64,000 bases of DNA from contig NZ_JZTW01000001.1 of the NCBI RefSeq assembly GCF_000962805.1, positions 310,001 to 374,000 on the forward strand. Reading direction: 5' to 3'. Positions 34,541 to 42,492 of the stretch are shown piece after piece (position 1 is the stretch's first letter; every line of letters starts with the position of its first letter). The notes below the pieces were generated by a model that saw nothing but the letters and a program-made list of their open reading frames with translations, did no database searches and was not told the DNA's origin. A program made the position numbers and the translations under genes. Source of the stretch: Pseudarthrobacter chlorophenolicus. Lineage in GTDB: Bacteria; Actinomycetota; Actinomycetes; Actinomycetales; Micrococcaceae.

Positions 34541-35812
34541 GTGGGGAAACTGCTGGCCGACATCACACCGCTGCGCGAAAGCCCGGAGTTCCGCCGGCTC
34601 TGGCTGGGTTCGGCGGTCTCTGCCGTCGGCAGCCAGCTCACCCTGGTGGCGGTGAGCCTCGAGGTCTACCGGCTGGCCCAGGACAGCTTCTACGTGGGCC
34701 TGCTGGGCATCTTCGCGCTGGTTCCCCTGGTGATCGGGGGCCTGCTGGGCGGATCCATCGCGGACTCACACGACCGGCGCAAGGTGGCGCTGCTGGCCAC
34801 TACCGTGCTGTGGCTGACCACCGGCCTCATCGCGCTGCAGTCGTGGCTGCACGTGGGGAACGTCTGGGTGCTGTACCTGCTGGTGGCGCTGCAGAGCGGA
34901 GCGCAGGCCATCAACCAGCCCGCCCGGAGCGCCATCATCCCGATGCTCATCCGCAAGGAACTCCTGCCCGCTGCGAACGCCCTCAGCATGCTGGTATTCG
35001 GCCTCGCCATGACCGCCGGGCCCCTGCTGGCCGGCGTCCTGGTGGCCTGGATCGGCTTCGGCTGGACCTACACCATTGACTTCGTAAGCTTTGCGTTCGT
35101 CCTTTGGGCGGTGTACCGGCTCCCGCCCCTGGCCCCGACAGGTGCCCGCAGCAAGCCGGGCATCAGGTCGGTTATCGAGGGATTCCGTTTCCTGGGAACC
35201 CGGCCCAACCTCCGGATGACCTTCGTGATCGACCTGGTGGCCATGATCCTGGCCCAGCCGCGCGCCCTGCTGCCTGCCGTCGCCGCGCTGATGATTGGCG
35301 GCGGCGAGGCGACTGTGGGCATCCTGCTCGCGTGCACCGCCGTCGGGGCCTTCCTTGCCGGCCTGTTCTCCGGGCCGCTGGGCACCGTGCGCGCACAGGC
35401 TACTGCTGTGGTTGTCTCCGTGATGGGCTGGGGTGCGTCAATCGCCGGATTCGGCCTGGTGGTGCTCCTCGCCGGCAGGGCGGAGGGCGAAACGGCAACG
35501 CCTTGGCTGCTGCCCGCAGCGCTGTGCTGCGTGCTCGCAGGTGTGGCCGACTCGGTCAGCAGCGTTTTCCGCAACACCATCCTCCAGGCCGCCACGCCGG
35601 ACCACCTGCGCGGCCGGCTGCAGGGTGTGTTCATCGTGGTGGTGGCCGGCGGGCCGCGGGTTGGCGACCTCCTGGCCGGGGGCGCGACTAAGCTCCTCAA
35701 TGAGGGCTGGGTGCTGCTTTTCGGCGGGCTGCTCTGCATTGCCGGGGCCTGGACCGCGGCCAAGCTGCAGCCGGGTTTCCGCCGCTACGACGCGCGGAAC
35801 CCGGCTCCGTAG
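34541..35812 (+). CDS. MFS transporter of the DHA3 (EntS/MefA-like) group
   Basis: 423 aa with about twelve helices. The N-terminus 'TPLRESPEFRRLWLGSAVSAVGSQLT' and the loop 'GGSIADSHDRRKVAL' (MFS motif A) are typical of DHA3 exporters for macrolides and siderophores. 'ALQSGAQAINQPARSAIIP' is another group hallmark. Translation starts at GTG 34541, six bases after TAGTGT, so a leaderless mRNA is predicted. Although it is divergent from furA, no second Fur box is evident, so peroxide or iron control is not supported. The substrate is unknown. Confidence 0.85.
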   Translation: MGKLLADITPLRESPEFRRLWLGSAVSAVGSQLTLVAVSLEVYRLAQDSFYVGLLGIFALVPLVIGGLLGGSIADSHDRRKVALLATTVLWLTTGLIALQSWLHVGNVWVLYLLVALQSGAQAINQPARSAIIPMLIRKELLPAANALSMLVFGLAMTAGPLLAGVLVAWIGFGWTYTIDFVSFAFVLWAVYRLPPLAPTGARSKPGIRSVIEGFRFLGTRPNLRMTFVIDLVAMILAQPRALLPAVAALMIGGGEATVGILLACTAVGAFLAGLFSGPLGTVRAQATAVVVSVMGWGASIAGFGLVVLLAGRAEGETATPWLLPAALCCVLAGVADSVSSVFRNTILQAATPDHLRGRLQGVFIVVVAGGPRVGDLLAGGATKLLNEGWVLLFGGLLCIAGAWTAAKLQPGFRRYDARNPAP

Positions 35813-35840
35813 CGATCCGTTCCCTTAGTAAGGAGGAATC

Positions 35841-36710
35841 GTGCACAAACATCACAACGGGCTCAAGACCGCGGCGCTGTTCGGCGTGCTCTGGGCGGTT
35901 TTGCTGGCTCTGGGCGCACTGATCGGGGCGGGGACGCGCAGCTCGGCGCCCATCTGGATCATGGCCCTGGTCGGCGTCGGCACCACGTTCTACGGCTACT
36001 GGAACAGCGACAAGATTGCCATCCGTTCCATGCAGGCCTTCGAGGTCTCCGAAGCCCAGGCGCCGCAGCTATACCAGATCGTGCGGGAATTGTCCGCCCG
36101 GGCCAACCAGCCCATGCCGCGGATCTACGTTTCTCCCACCATGAACCCCAACGCCTTCGCCACCGGCCGCAATCCGCAGAACGCCGCCGTCTGCTGCACC
36201 GAAGGCATCCTGCAGCTCCTGGACGCCCGCGAACTCCGAGGCGTCCTGGGCCACGAACTCATGCACGTCTATAACCGCGACATCCTCACCTCGTCGGTGG
36301 CTGCCGCCGTCGCGGGCGTCATCACCTCGGTGGGCCAGATGCTGCTCTTTTTCGGCGGCGGCGACCGGCGCAACACCAACCCGCTGGCCATGATCGCCAT
36401 GGCACTGCTGGCACCCTTTGCGGCGTCGCTGATCCAGATGGCCATCTCCCGCACCAGGGAGTACGACGCCGACGAGGACGGTTCGCAGCTCACCGGCGAT
36501 CCGCTGGCGCTCGCCTCAGCCCTGGCCAAGATCGAGCGGGGCGTCACCATGGTTCCGCTGCCGCCGGACCAGCGGCTGGTCAATGCTTCACACCTGATGA
36601 TTGCCAACCCGTTCCGGGGTGGTGCCATGAACAAGCTGTTCGCCACCCACCCGCCCATGCGGGACCGGATCGCGCGGCTGGAACGCATGGCCGGACGGCC
36701 CCTGCAGTAG
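35841..36710 (+). CDS. htpX: HtpX-like M48 membrane metalloprotease
   Basis: 289 aa. Two N-terminal helices (about 10-52) are followed by a cytoplasmic protease domain with the zinc site HELMH at about residue 137 in 'LRGVLGHELMHVYNRDI' and the downstream Glu ligand in 'SRTREYDADEDGSQLTGDP'. Two further helices (about 155-200) interrupt the domain. HtpX degrades misfolded membrane proteins. GTG 35841 has a strong AAGGAGGA site. It starts 28 bases after the MFS gene and may be cotranscribed with it. Confidence 0.92.
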   Translation: MHKHHNGLKTAALFGVLWAVLLALGALIGAGTRSSAPIWIMALVGVGTTFYGYWNSDKIAIRSMQAFEVSEAQAPQLYQIVRELSARANQPMPRIYVSPTMNPNAFATGRNPQNAAVCCTEGILQLLDARELRGVLGHELMHVYNRDILTSSVAAAVAGVITSVGQMLLFFGGGDRRNTNPLAMIAMALLAPFAASLIQMAISRTREYDADEDGSQLTGDPLALASALAKIERGVTMVPLPPDQRLVNASHLMIANPFRGGAMNKLFATHPPMRDRIARLERMAGRPLQ

Positions 36711-36811
36711 TCGGCGTCCCGCCGTCGGACGCCTGTTTTGCGGAGTTGGCTGGTTGGTGGGCAGGCGACGCGCGTGCCCGTCCTCGACGACCAAACCCGT
36801 CCCCGACGCGC

Positions 36812-36855
36812 AAAAAGGCCGGCGCCCCCGGAATACGGGGTGCGCCGGCCTTTTT
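36812..36855. terminator. Bidirectional terminator between htpX and yajQ
   Basis: The stem AAAAAGGCCGGCGC (36812-36825) pairs perfectly with 36842-36855; A and T tracts on the two sides serve both directions. Confidence 0.85.
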
Positions 36856-36912
36856 ACGCAACGGTAGAACATACGCGCGTCGATAACGGCCGCTACATGG
36901 GCCGCAGGACGG

Positions 36913-37404
36913 TCAGCTGCGGAAGTTCACGAACTGCAGGTCCGCTTCGTCGAAGTCCTTCAGCAGCGCCATGGTGGCCTGGAGGTCGTCGCGGGACTTG
37001 GAAGTTACGCGGAGCTCGTCGCCCTGGATCTGGGACTTGACGGACTTGGGGGCCTCGTCGCGGATGATCTTGTTGATCTTCTTGGCCAGGTCCTGCGCGA
37101 TGCCCTCCTTGATGGACGCCTCCAGCCGGTACTCCTTGCCGGAGGCGAACGGCTCGCCTTCCTCCAGGGACTTCAGCGAAATGCCGCGCTTGATCAGCTT
37201 GGACTGGAAGACGTCCAGGACGGCCTTGACGCGTTCCTCTGAGTTGGCCTTCATCAGGATCTTTTCACCGCTGAAATCGATCTCGGCGCCGACTCCCTTG
37301 AAGTCATAGCGCTGGGCGATTTCCTTCTGGGCCTGGTTCAGGGCGTTTGCCACTTCCTGCTTGTCCACCTTGCTTACGACGTCGAACGTTGACTCGCCTG
37401 CCAT
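36913..37404 (-). CDS. YajQ family nucleotide-binding protein
   Basis: 163 aa, full length. It begins MAGESTFDVVSKVDKQEVAN, the family start, and continues with 'AQRYDFKGVGAEIDFSGEKI', 'KLIKRGISLKSLEEGEP' and a C-terminal 'SKSRDDLQATMALLKDFD'. YajQ proteins have two tandem RNP-like folds and bind nucleotides; one Xanthomonas member binds cyclic di-GMP. The frame opens at 37455, but ATG 37404 has AAGGAGA six bases upstream. Confidence 0.92.
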   Translation of the reverse strand: MAGESTFDVVSKVDKQEVANALNQAQKEIAQRYDFKGVGAEIDFSGEKILMKANSEERVKAVLDVFQSKLIKRGISLKSLEEGEPFASGKEYRLEASIKEGIAQDLAKKINKIIRDEAPKSVKSQIQGDELRVTSKSRDDLQATMALLKDFDEADLQFVNFRS

Positions 37405-37589
37405 GACTCTCCTTATTCCGGCTGGAGCCCCGTCCACGGACAGGGCACTATTCACTGCATTCCAGACTAGTACGGTTGCTTCGCACCGGGGGTCCGAAGA
37501 TTCACAGTTCCCTCTCAGCGGACACCCGGAGGGAACGAAGGCAGGGTGGGAACAGTTGTACGTGTTGGTAAGTCGCGAAGGGAACCACC

Positions 37590-37844
37590 ATGCACCGCAA
37601 GGCCGTCAGTTACGTCACCCGGACCACCTCGGCGGCTGCAGGAGCAGTGGCAACGGCGGCAACCTCCGTAGCGGCCGCCGCTGTTGCGGCGTCCATCGTC
37701 TTCAGTCCGGTAGCTGACGCGTCCTCGCGCATGGCAGGAGTCAGCGAGGACCTGCTGCGGGCCGTACAGCTGAACCAGATCACCGAGGAACAGGCCATCA
37801 AGTTTGAAGCCAGGCTGGCCGGGAGGATCAGCGGCGAGGCCTGA
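37590..37844 (+). CDS. Small Ala-rich secreted or membrane-associated protein
   Basis: 84 aa. The first 45 residues are Ala/Val/Thr rich with a basic start (MHRKAVSYVTRTTSAAAGAV), like a signal peptide or anchor that could be cleaved near 'SPVADASS'. The mature part is a short amphipathic sequence with 'GVSEDLLRAVQLNQITEEQA', a possible helix-turn-helix-like hairpin. GAAGGG lies eight to ten bases before the ATG. I do not recognise a family. It is divergent from yajQ. Confidence 0.55.
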   Translation: MHRKAVSYVTRTTSAAAGAVATAATSVAAAAVAASIVFSPVADASSRMAGVSEDLLRAVQLNQITEEQAIKFEARLAGRISGEA

Positions 37845-38023
37845 CGCACGCCGAATTTCCGCGCCGTTCCGGGCTTTCCGGGGTGTCAGCCCACCCGATT
37901 CGATTCTTGGGCGGAAGTTCTGTAAAGTTGTCTTGCCCGCGGTTACTGGAAGCGGAACGGACCGGACTGGAAACAGAAAAGGTGTGTTTCACAGACTGTA
38001 GCCAGGGTCTTCTTATGAAGTTC

Positions 38024-38105
38024 GGCAGATTACCCGAGCGGCCAAAGGGGGCTGACTGTAAATCAGCTGGCAACGCCTACGGGGGTTCGAATCCCTCATC
38101 TGCCA
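38024..38105 (+). tRNA. tRNA-Tyr (GTA)
   Basis: An 82-nt class II tRNA with a long variable arm. The acceptor stem GGCAGAT pairs with ATCTGCC, the anticodon arm is CTGACTGTAAATCAG with anticodon GTA, and the discriminator is A. The CCA end is not encoded (the next bases are CCC). A GGTTCCGGAGGC-type terminator-like repeat follows at about 38112-38147. Confidence 0.95.
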
Positions 38106-38304
38106 CCCAAGGAGAAGCCTCCGGAACCAACAGGTTCCGGAGGCTTTTTCGTTCCCCCGGGACATCTTCTCCCGCTTCAGCTCCCGCGTGATCCGCCGCC
38201 GCAGCCCGCCGTCGACATCCCTGTTGGACCGGGCGTAATCTGGCACCATCGGCGCACGTGCCCCGATGCCCTGCGTCGATATTCCATCGATGAAGGAGGA
38301 TTCA

Positions 38305-38730
38305 ATGAGTGCTGTACGCGAATTCATGACCACTGATGCGCGATGTATCAAGGAAAATGAATCCCTCGTGGAAGCTGCCCGGACAATGCGGGACATGGAC
38401 TGCGGTTCGCTGCCTATTTGTGGAGACGACGGCAAGCTGAAAGGCATGATCACCGACCGCGACATCGTGCTCAAGTGCGTCGCTGCCGGGCGGGACCCGG
38501 GGCAGGTGATGGCCCGCGAGCTCGCCTCCGGCACGCCGCACTGGATTGACGCCGACGCCAACGTGGATGCCGCCATCGACATGATGGAAAAGCACCAGAT
38601 CCGCCGGCTTCCCGTGATTGCCGACCATAAGCTCGTCGGCATCATCAGCCAGGGTGACATTGCCCGCAACTACTCCGAGCACCGGGTGGGCGAACTGGTG
38701 GAACACATTTCGGAGCGCCACGGGGTGTAG
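38305..38730 (+). CDS. CBS-domain pair protein
   Basis: 141 aa made only of two CBS motifs: 'ARCIKENESLVEAARTMRDM' to 'LKGMITDRDIVLK', and 'PHWIDADANVDAAIDMMEK' to 'LVGIISQGDIARN'. The 'ITDRD' and 'ISQGD' ends are typical adenosine-nucleotide contacts. Such stand-alone proteins (Hrp1-like in mycobacteria) are linked to hypoxia or energy stress, but no DosR-like site was recognised here. ATG 38305 has GAAGGAGGA six bases upstream. No partner enzyme lies beside it. Confidence 0.88.
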   Translation: MSAVREFMTTDARCIKENESLVEAARTMRDMDCGSLPICGDDGKLKGMITDRDIVLKCVAAGRDPGQVMARELASGTPHWIDADANVDAAIDMMEKHQIRRLPVIADHKLVGIISQGDIARNYSEHRVGELVEHISERHGV

Positions 38731-38750
38731 CCGGTGCACCACATCATGGC

Positions 38751-38795
38751 CTTGTCCGCGGATCAGGACCCTCAAGGTCCGGAGCCGCGGACAAG
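38751..38795. terminator. Two-tier hairpin terminator
   Basis: The outer stem CTTGTCCGCGG pairs with CCGCGGACAAG (38751-38761 with 38785-38795), with an inner GGACC/GGTCC stem. It lies between the convergent CBS-domain and LysM genes. Confidence 0.7.
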
Positions 38796-38831
38796 CTTCT
38801 GGGAACCTGGTCCGTGGGGCCAGGCGGCCCC

Positions 38832-39866
38832 TCAGTTCAGCGCGATCACCAGCATCTGGCTGGTCCCCGGAATGCAGGTCTGCAGGATGGCCCGGGGGAA
38901 GCCGCCGAAAACTGCTATGACATCGTTGGTGGTACCGGGGTTGGGGACCTGGCCCCGGCCCGTCACCTTGTACGTTCCGTAGCCCGGGATGCTCACCGTC
39001 TCGCCGACGCCAATGCCGGAGAACCGTGCCCAGCCGCCGCAGAAATCGTGCTCAGTAATGAAGAGCGAGTAGCCGTCGTTCGGGGTGTAGTGGATGGGGC
39101 CGATGCAGGCGTCCACCATCGACTGCCCGCCGGCGCCGGCCACATAGATGGTGCGCACTGCAGGGGCGGCCGGCGCAGCAGGGGCGGCCGGCGCAACTGG
39201 CGCGGAAACCGGTGGCGGTGCAGCGGCGACGGGTGCAGGGGCTGCTGCCGGGCTGGGCGCAGGTGCAGCCACGGGCACGGCCACCGCGGGACCCGTCAAC
39301 ACAAGGACCTGGCCGGGGACGATGATGCTGTACGGACCCAGCCCGTTGGCAGCCAGCATGGCGTTCATGTCGACGCCGTACCTGCCGGCAATGGCGCCGA
39401 CCGTGTCGCCGGACACCACCGTGTACCGGTTGGAATCGGCCGCAGGTGCTGGTGCTGGTGCAGGTGCAGGTGCAGGAGCGGGCTCGGGGGCCGGCGCCGG
39501 AACCGGATCGGGCGCGGCGGCCGGTGGTGCGGCAGCCTCGGCCGTGGCCGCCGGCGAATGGTCGGGAGCCGGGGAAACCTGCCCAGACGGAGCGGACGGT
39601 GCGTCGCCGGCTGCGGCGGGTTGCGCTGCAGGTGCGGCGTTGGCAACCTGGCCGGCCGCCGTCGTGCCCTGGTCTGGCGGACTTGTGAGAGGGGTGGACG
39701 GGCCTGCTAAGGCTCCTACCCCCACGGCCGCCACTACTGCCGCGGTTGCCATTCCGGCCCAAAGCCTGTGGCTGATAGCCGGGCGGCCGGGCGTGATGGT
39801 GTCGCGGGGTTCGTCGGTGGCGAAGCTTCTGCTGCTGGGATCGGTGGTGACATATGGCTGGTTCAT
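38832..39866 (-). CDS. Membrane-anchored or secreted LysM protein with sortase-like C-terminus
   Basis: 344 aa. A hydrophobic segment at about 33-52 (LWAGMATAAVVAAVGVGALA) is a signal anchor. Ala/Pro-rich linkers with APAP repeats flank one LysM domain at about 140-185 ('RYTVVSGDTVGAIAGRYGVD' to 'IIVPGQVLVL'), which binds peptidoglycan. The last roughly 105 residues look like a sortase fold: a His in 'FITEHDFCGGW', 'IGVGETVSIPGYGTYKV' as the middle strands, and a Cys in 'ILQTCIPGTSQMLVIAL' matching the sortase TC motif. The catalytic Arg expected four to eight residues after it is absent. The frame opens at 39968, but ATG 39866 gives the sensible N-terminus. Confidence 0.75.
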   Translation of the reverse strand: MNQPYVTTDPSSRSFATDEPRDTITPGRPAISHRLWAGMATAAVVAAVGVGALAGPSTPLTSPPDQGTTAAGQVANAAPAAQPAAAGDAPSAPSGQVSPAPDHSPAATAEAAAPPAAAPDPVPAPAPEPAPAPAPAPAPAPAADSNRYTVVSGDTVGAIAGRYGVDMNAMLAANGLGPYSIIVPGQVLVLTGPAVAVPVAAPAPSPAAAPAPVAAAPPPVSAPVAPAAPAAPAAPAVRTIYVAGAGGQSMVDACIGPIHYTPNDGYSLFITEHDFCGGWARFSGIGVGETVSIPGYGTYKVTGRGQVPNPGTTNDVIAVFGGFPRAILQTCIPGTSQMLVIALN

Positions 39867-40212
39867 GGTGGCCCATCCGGGTGCGCTCCCGCCGGCCGGA
39901 CGCAAACGCCGGCTGCGGCAGGAAGAATTAAGATCTGACGCGTCGTGGCCGCCGGTAACGGGGGCCACGCGGTGCGTTCGATGAGGCCGGCCGCATACCC
40001 AGAAAATGCGGGGGGCTCCTTGTTGCGGCGGAGGGCCCGGGGAGCAAACCCGGGGAACCGCCGGTGCGTGGTTCTGTCCTAGGAATCCCGAGTCTAGGAA
40101 CCGGGGGAACAGCCCGGCATCAGTAGGAATTACCCGACTTTTCCCGCCCGCTACTTGGCCGCCGCCGGCCCGCGTACTCAGGAACCGGCCGCCGCCTACC
40201 TGCGGGCACCCT
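39867..40212 (-). other. 346-bp G+C-rich leader upstream of the LysM gene
   Basis: No coding potential that I trust. The region can form several hairpins, including CCCGGG-agcaaa-CCCGGG near 40037-40055 and a TCCTAG...CTAGGA pair near 40077-40099. Leaders of actinobacterial cell-wall genes sometimes hold cyclic-di-AMP riboswitches, but I could not find the conserved core of that class here. Confidence 0.4.
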
Positions 40213-40947
40213 TTAGAGGGTCCGGTTTTCCTTCAGCTCGGCGATCTCGCGGCGGAGTGCGGAGATCTCGGCCACCAGCTCCGCAACTTCGGCGCGGACG
40301 GGTTCCTCGACGGCCTCGGCCACTGTCTCCGCGGTGTCTTCCACGCGCTGCACCAGCCACGAAGCAATCGATGCCGTGACCACGCCGAGCACGGCAATTC
40401 CGCTCATCATCAGCGCGGCTGCCACCATCCGGCCGATGGGGGTCACCGGGTAGAGGTCGCCGTAGCCCACGGTGGTGATGGTGGTGATGGCCCACCAGAG
40501 CGCGTCTCCGAAGGTGACGATCTTGGCGTCCGGTGCGGACTGCTCCACATCCAGGACGGCGAGCGCGCCCACGAAGATCAGCATTCCTGCCGAACCGGCC
40601 ACGTAAGTAACTACGCGGCCCCGCAGGGTTTCGCCCACGGTCCGGTGGAGTACGGACAGCAGTGTCACCAGCCGGAGCAGGCGCAGCGGCCGGAAAAACG
40701 GCAGGGCCACGATGAGCAGTTCGTGGAGGTTGCGGACGAACCAGTCCCACCGGCGCGGTGCCAGCCAGAGGTTGGCCGCATAATCGACGGCGAACACTAT
40801 CCAGGTGGCCCACATGACGGCTTCCAGCCAGCTCGCGCCGCTGCCTTCGAGGCGGCCGATCACCTGCCACGCGTAGGCTGCCAGGAAGACGAGCGCAGTG
40901 CCCATCAGCGGCCATTCCGCCAGGTCCCGGTAGCGTTGGTGCGTCAT
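40213..40947 (-). CDS. Voltage-gated-type potassium channel
   Basis: 244 aa with a six-helix layout. A short S4-like segment has regularly spaced Arg ('FFRPLRLLRLVTLLSVLHR', about residues 88-106). The pore helix and selectivity filter read 'WWAITTITTVGYGDLYPVT' (about 160-178), with the canonical TVGYGD. S6 is followed by an acidic amphipathic tail ending 'EISALRREIAELKE', a likely tetramerising coiled coil. The frame extends upstream to 41352, but the ATG at 40947 is seven bases after TAGGAT and gives the normal start, so a leaderless mRNA is predicted. Confidence 0.9.
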   Translation of the reverse strand: MTHQRYRDLAEWPLMGTALVFLAAYAWQVIGRLEGSGASWLEAVMWATWIVFAVDYAANLWLAPRRWDWFVRNLHELLIVALPFFRPLRLLRLVTLLSVLHRTVGETLRGRVVTYVAGSAGMLIFVGALAVLDVEQSAPDAKIVTFGDALWWAITTITTVGYGDLYPVTPIGRMVAAALMMSGIAVLGVVTASIASWLVQRVEDTAETVAEAVEEPVRAEVAELVAEISALRREIAELKENRTL

Positions 40948-40954
40948 GCTGGAA

Positions 40955-41026
40955 ATCCTACGTGCACGGCCGGCGTCGGGTACCTCCACGCCTGTCCGCG
41001 CCAGCAAAGTTACCAGCGGGTAACAT
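40955..41026. promoter_or_regulatory. Divergent leaderless promoters of the K+ channel and thioesterase genes
   Basis: TAGGAT on the minus strand (40960-40955) ends seven bases before ATG 40947; TAACAT (41021-41026) ends six bases before ATG 41033. Confidence 0.5.
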
Positions 41027-41032
41027 CGAGTC

Positions 41033-41578
41033 ATGCACCTTCTCCTGAGGACCCTGCTCCTGCTGTTCCGTTCAGCCCGCCGCCGTCCGCTCACGGTATG
41101 GGACAGTGCTTCCCTGCCCCTGCGCGTCCTGCCCACGGACATCGACATCGCCATGCACGTCAACAACGGCATGTACCTGTCCCTGATGGACCTGGGCCGG
41201 TTCGACCTGATGGTGCGCAGCGGGGTCTGGAAGCGGATGCGCCGCCGCGGCTGGAGTCCCGTGGTGGCGGCCGAGACCATTGCCTTCCGTAAGTCGCTGC
41301 AACTGTGGCAGGAGTACGCCATCGAGACCCGGATCATCGGGCTGGACACCAAGGCAATTTTCTTCGAGCAGCGGATGGTGGCCGACGGCGAAATCTACGC
41401 GCGTGCCTACATCGCCACGCGGCTGGTCAGCAGGTCCGGTCCGGTCAGCCAGGACGAGATCCTTCGCGAATTCGGCCAGCCGCCCGCAGACCTGGTGCTG
41501 CCCGGGTGGATCCACGAATGGCGCGAATCCAGCCAGCTGCCCGGCAGCCGCACGCCGGCTCCGCACTCCTGGCCCTGA
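41033..41578 (+). CDS. Hotdog-fold acyl-CoA thioesterase-like protein
   Basis: 181 aa. The signature 'LPTDIDIAMHVNNGMYLSLM' (about 35-55) matches the 4HBT-type catalytic region, with Asp and the HxNN helix. 'TIAFRKSLQLWQEYAIETRI' and 'FFEQRMVADGEIYARAYIAT' form the remaining hotdog strands. The N-terminal 18 residues are hydrophobic then basic and could associate with membrane. It probably hydrolyses an acyl-CoA, but the substrate is unknown. The ATG follows TAACAT by six bases. Confidence 0.82.
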   Translation: MHLLLRTLLLLFRSARRRPLTVWDSASLPLRVLPTDIDIAMHVNNGMYLSLMDLGRFDLMVRSGVWKRMRRRGWSPVVAAETIAFRKSLQLWQEYAIETRIIGLDTKAIFFEQRMVADGEIYARAYIATRLVSRSGPVSQDEILREFGQPPADLVLPGWIHEWRESSQLPGSRTPAPHSWP

Positions 41579-41667
41579 GCCGGGCGCAAACGACGGGTCC
41601 AAACGACAGGCCCTGACGCCATGCCCATAAAGCCAGCCCCTAAGGGGTCCTGAATTAGCGGTGCCGG

Positions 41668-42492
41668 CTACGCGCCGACGTCGCGCTGTTCGAGGGCGAC
41701 GGCGGCCAGCACCACCAGGGCCGCAGAGATTCCCCAGAGCCACCCGGCAGCAGCCCAGTCGGCCCCGTTGACCATGGGGGAGTTGCCGTAGGCCCAGTGG
41801 TAGGGGCTGACCCTGAGCAGCCACTCCACGTCCGGGCTTTGCCGGCCCACGGCGTTGAACACGTAACCGAGCACGGCCACTGCCGCTCCGGCCGCGAGCC
41901 CGTATGTGCGGCGTCCGGTGGCCGCGCCGACGAACAGCGCCGAGGTCCCTGTGAGCAGGCCAAGTCCGGCAAACAGCACCACGGCGCCGAAGAGGTTGGC
42001 AGTATCGATGTCCAGCTGGGAGGGGCCGTTCAGCAGGGCCACGATGACGAAAGCCAGGGCGGCCAGCACCAGCACCCGCAACAGCAGTGCCAGTGCGCGT
42101 TCCAGGACTACCTGCACCCGCCGCACGCCGTGGGCCAGCGTCAGTTCAAGTTGTCCCGACTCCTCATCGCCGCCCACGGCAGCGGCGCCCCAGGCTACCG
42201 TGGCGATGCTCATAAGGAGGAAACCGATCAGCCCGAACAAAGTAGCTTGCGTGTAGCCGGGCCCGGAGGCGATCTGGTCGTAATTCAGGGCACGGGTCAT
42301 CTCTGCCGGCAGGGCATTGATCATTTCCTGCATCTGGTCGCTGCCTCCGATGGAGGGGTACAGCGGGAGGTACAGGAACGCGGCCGCAGCGAGGCCGGCC
42401 GCCCAGGCAAGGGTGGAGCGCCACGAATCGACGAAGGCCCGCCGGAACAACGGAAGCCGGGTGCCCGCAGGGCTTTTCCCTGGGTGACTCAC
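41668..42492 (-). CDS. ABC-2 type exporter, membrane subunit
   Basis: 274 aa with about six transmembrane helices: one near 27-50, then a soluble loop 'MINALPAEMTRALNYDQIAS', then five more. The conserved cytoplasmic 'GGDEESGQLELTLAHGVRRV' segment is typical of the actinobacterial 'exporter of polyketide antibiotics' permeases. Its start overlaps the ATPase stop by four bases (ATGA), so the two subunits are made together. It is about half the length of two-repeat relatives, so a homodimer is expected. The cargo is unknown. Confidence 0.85.
   Translation of the reverse strand: MSHPGKSPAGTRLPLFRRAFVDSWRSTLAWAAGLAAAAFLYLPLYPSIGGSDQMQEMINALPAEMTRALNYDQIASGPGYTQATLFGLIGFLLMSIATVAWGAAAVGGDEESGQLELTLAHGVRRVQVVLERALALLLRVLVLAALAFVIVALLNGPSQLDIDTANLFGAVVLFAGLGLLTGTSALFVGAATGRRTYGLAAGAAVAVLGYVFNAVGRQSPDVEWLLRVSPYHWAYGNSPMVNGADWAAAGWLWGISAALVVLAAVALEQRDVGA

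Noticed and set aside
35826-35838. Third TAGTAAG motif, before htpX, as part of a shared operator set with 1561 and 3532
   Set aside because: Here the sequence merges into the ribosome site TAAGGAGGA and has no second arm, so coincidence is more likely.
38024-38105. Integration site (att) at tRNA-Tyr
   Set aside because: No integrase gene, no direct repeat of the tRNA 3' end and no shift in gene content nearby.
39867-40212. Cyclic-di-AMP (ydaO-type) riboswitch before the LysM gene
   Set aside because: Gene context fits, but I could not find the conserved GGGGACC and GCUAACCUCGUA-like core on either strand.
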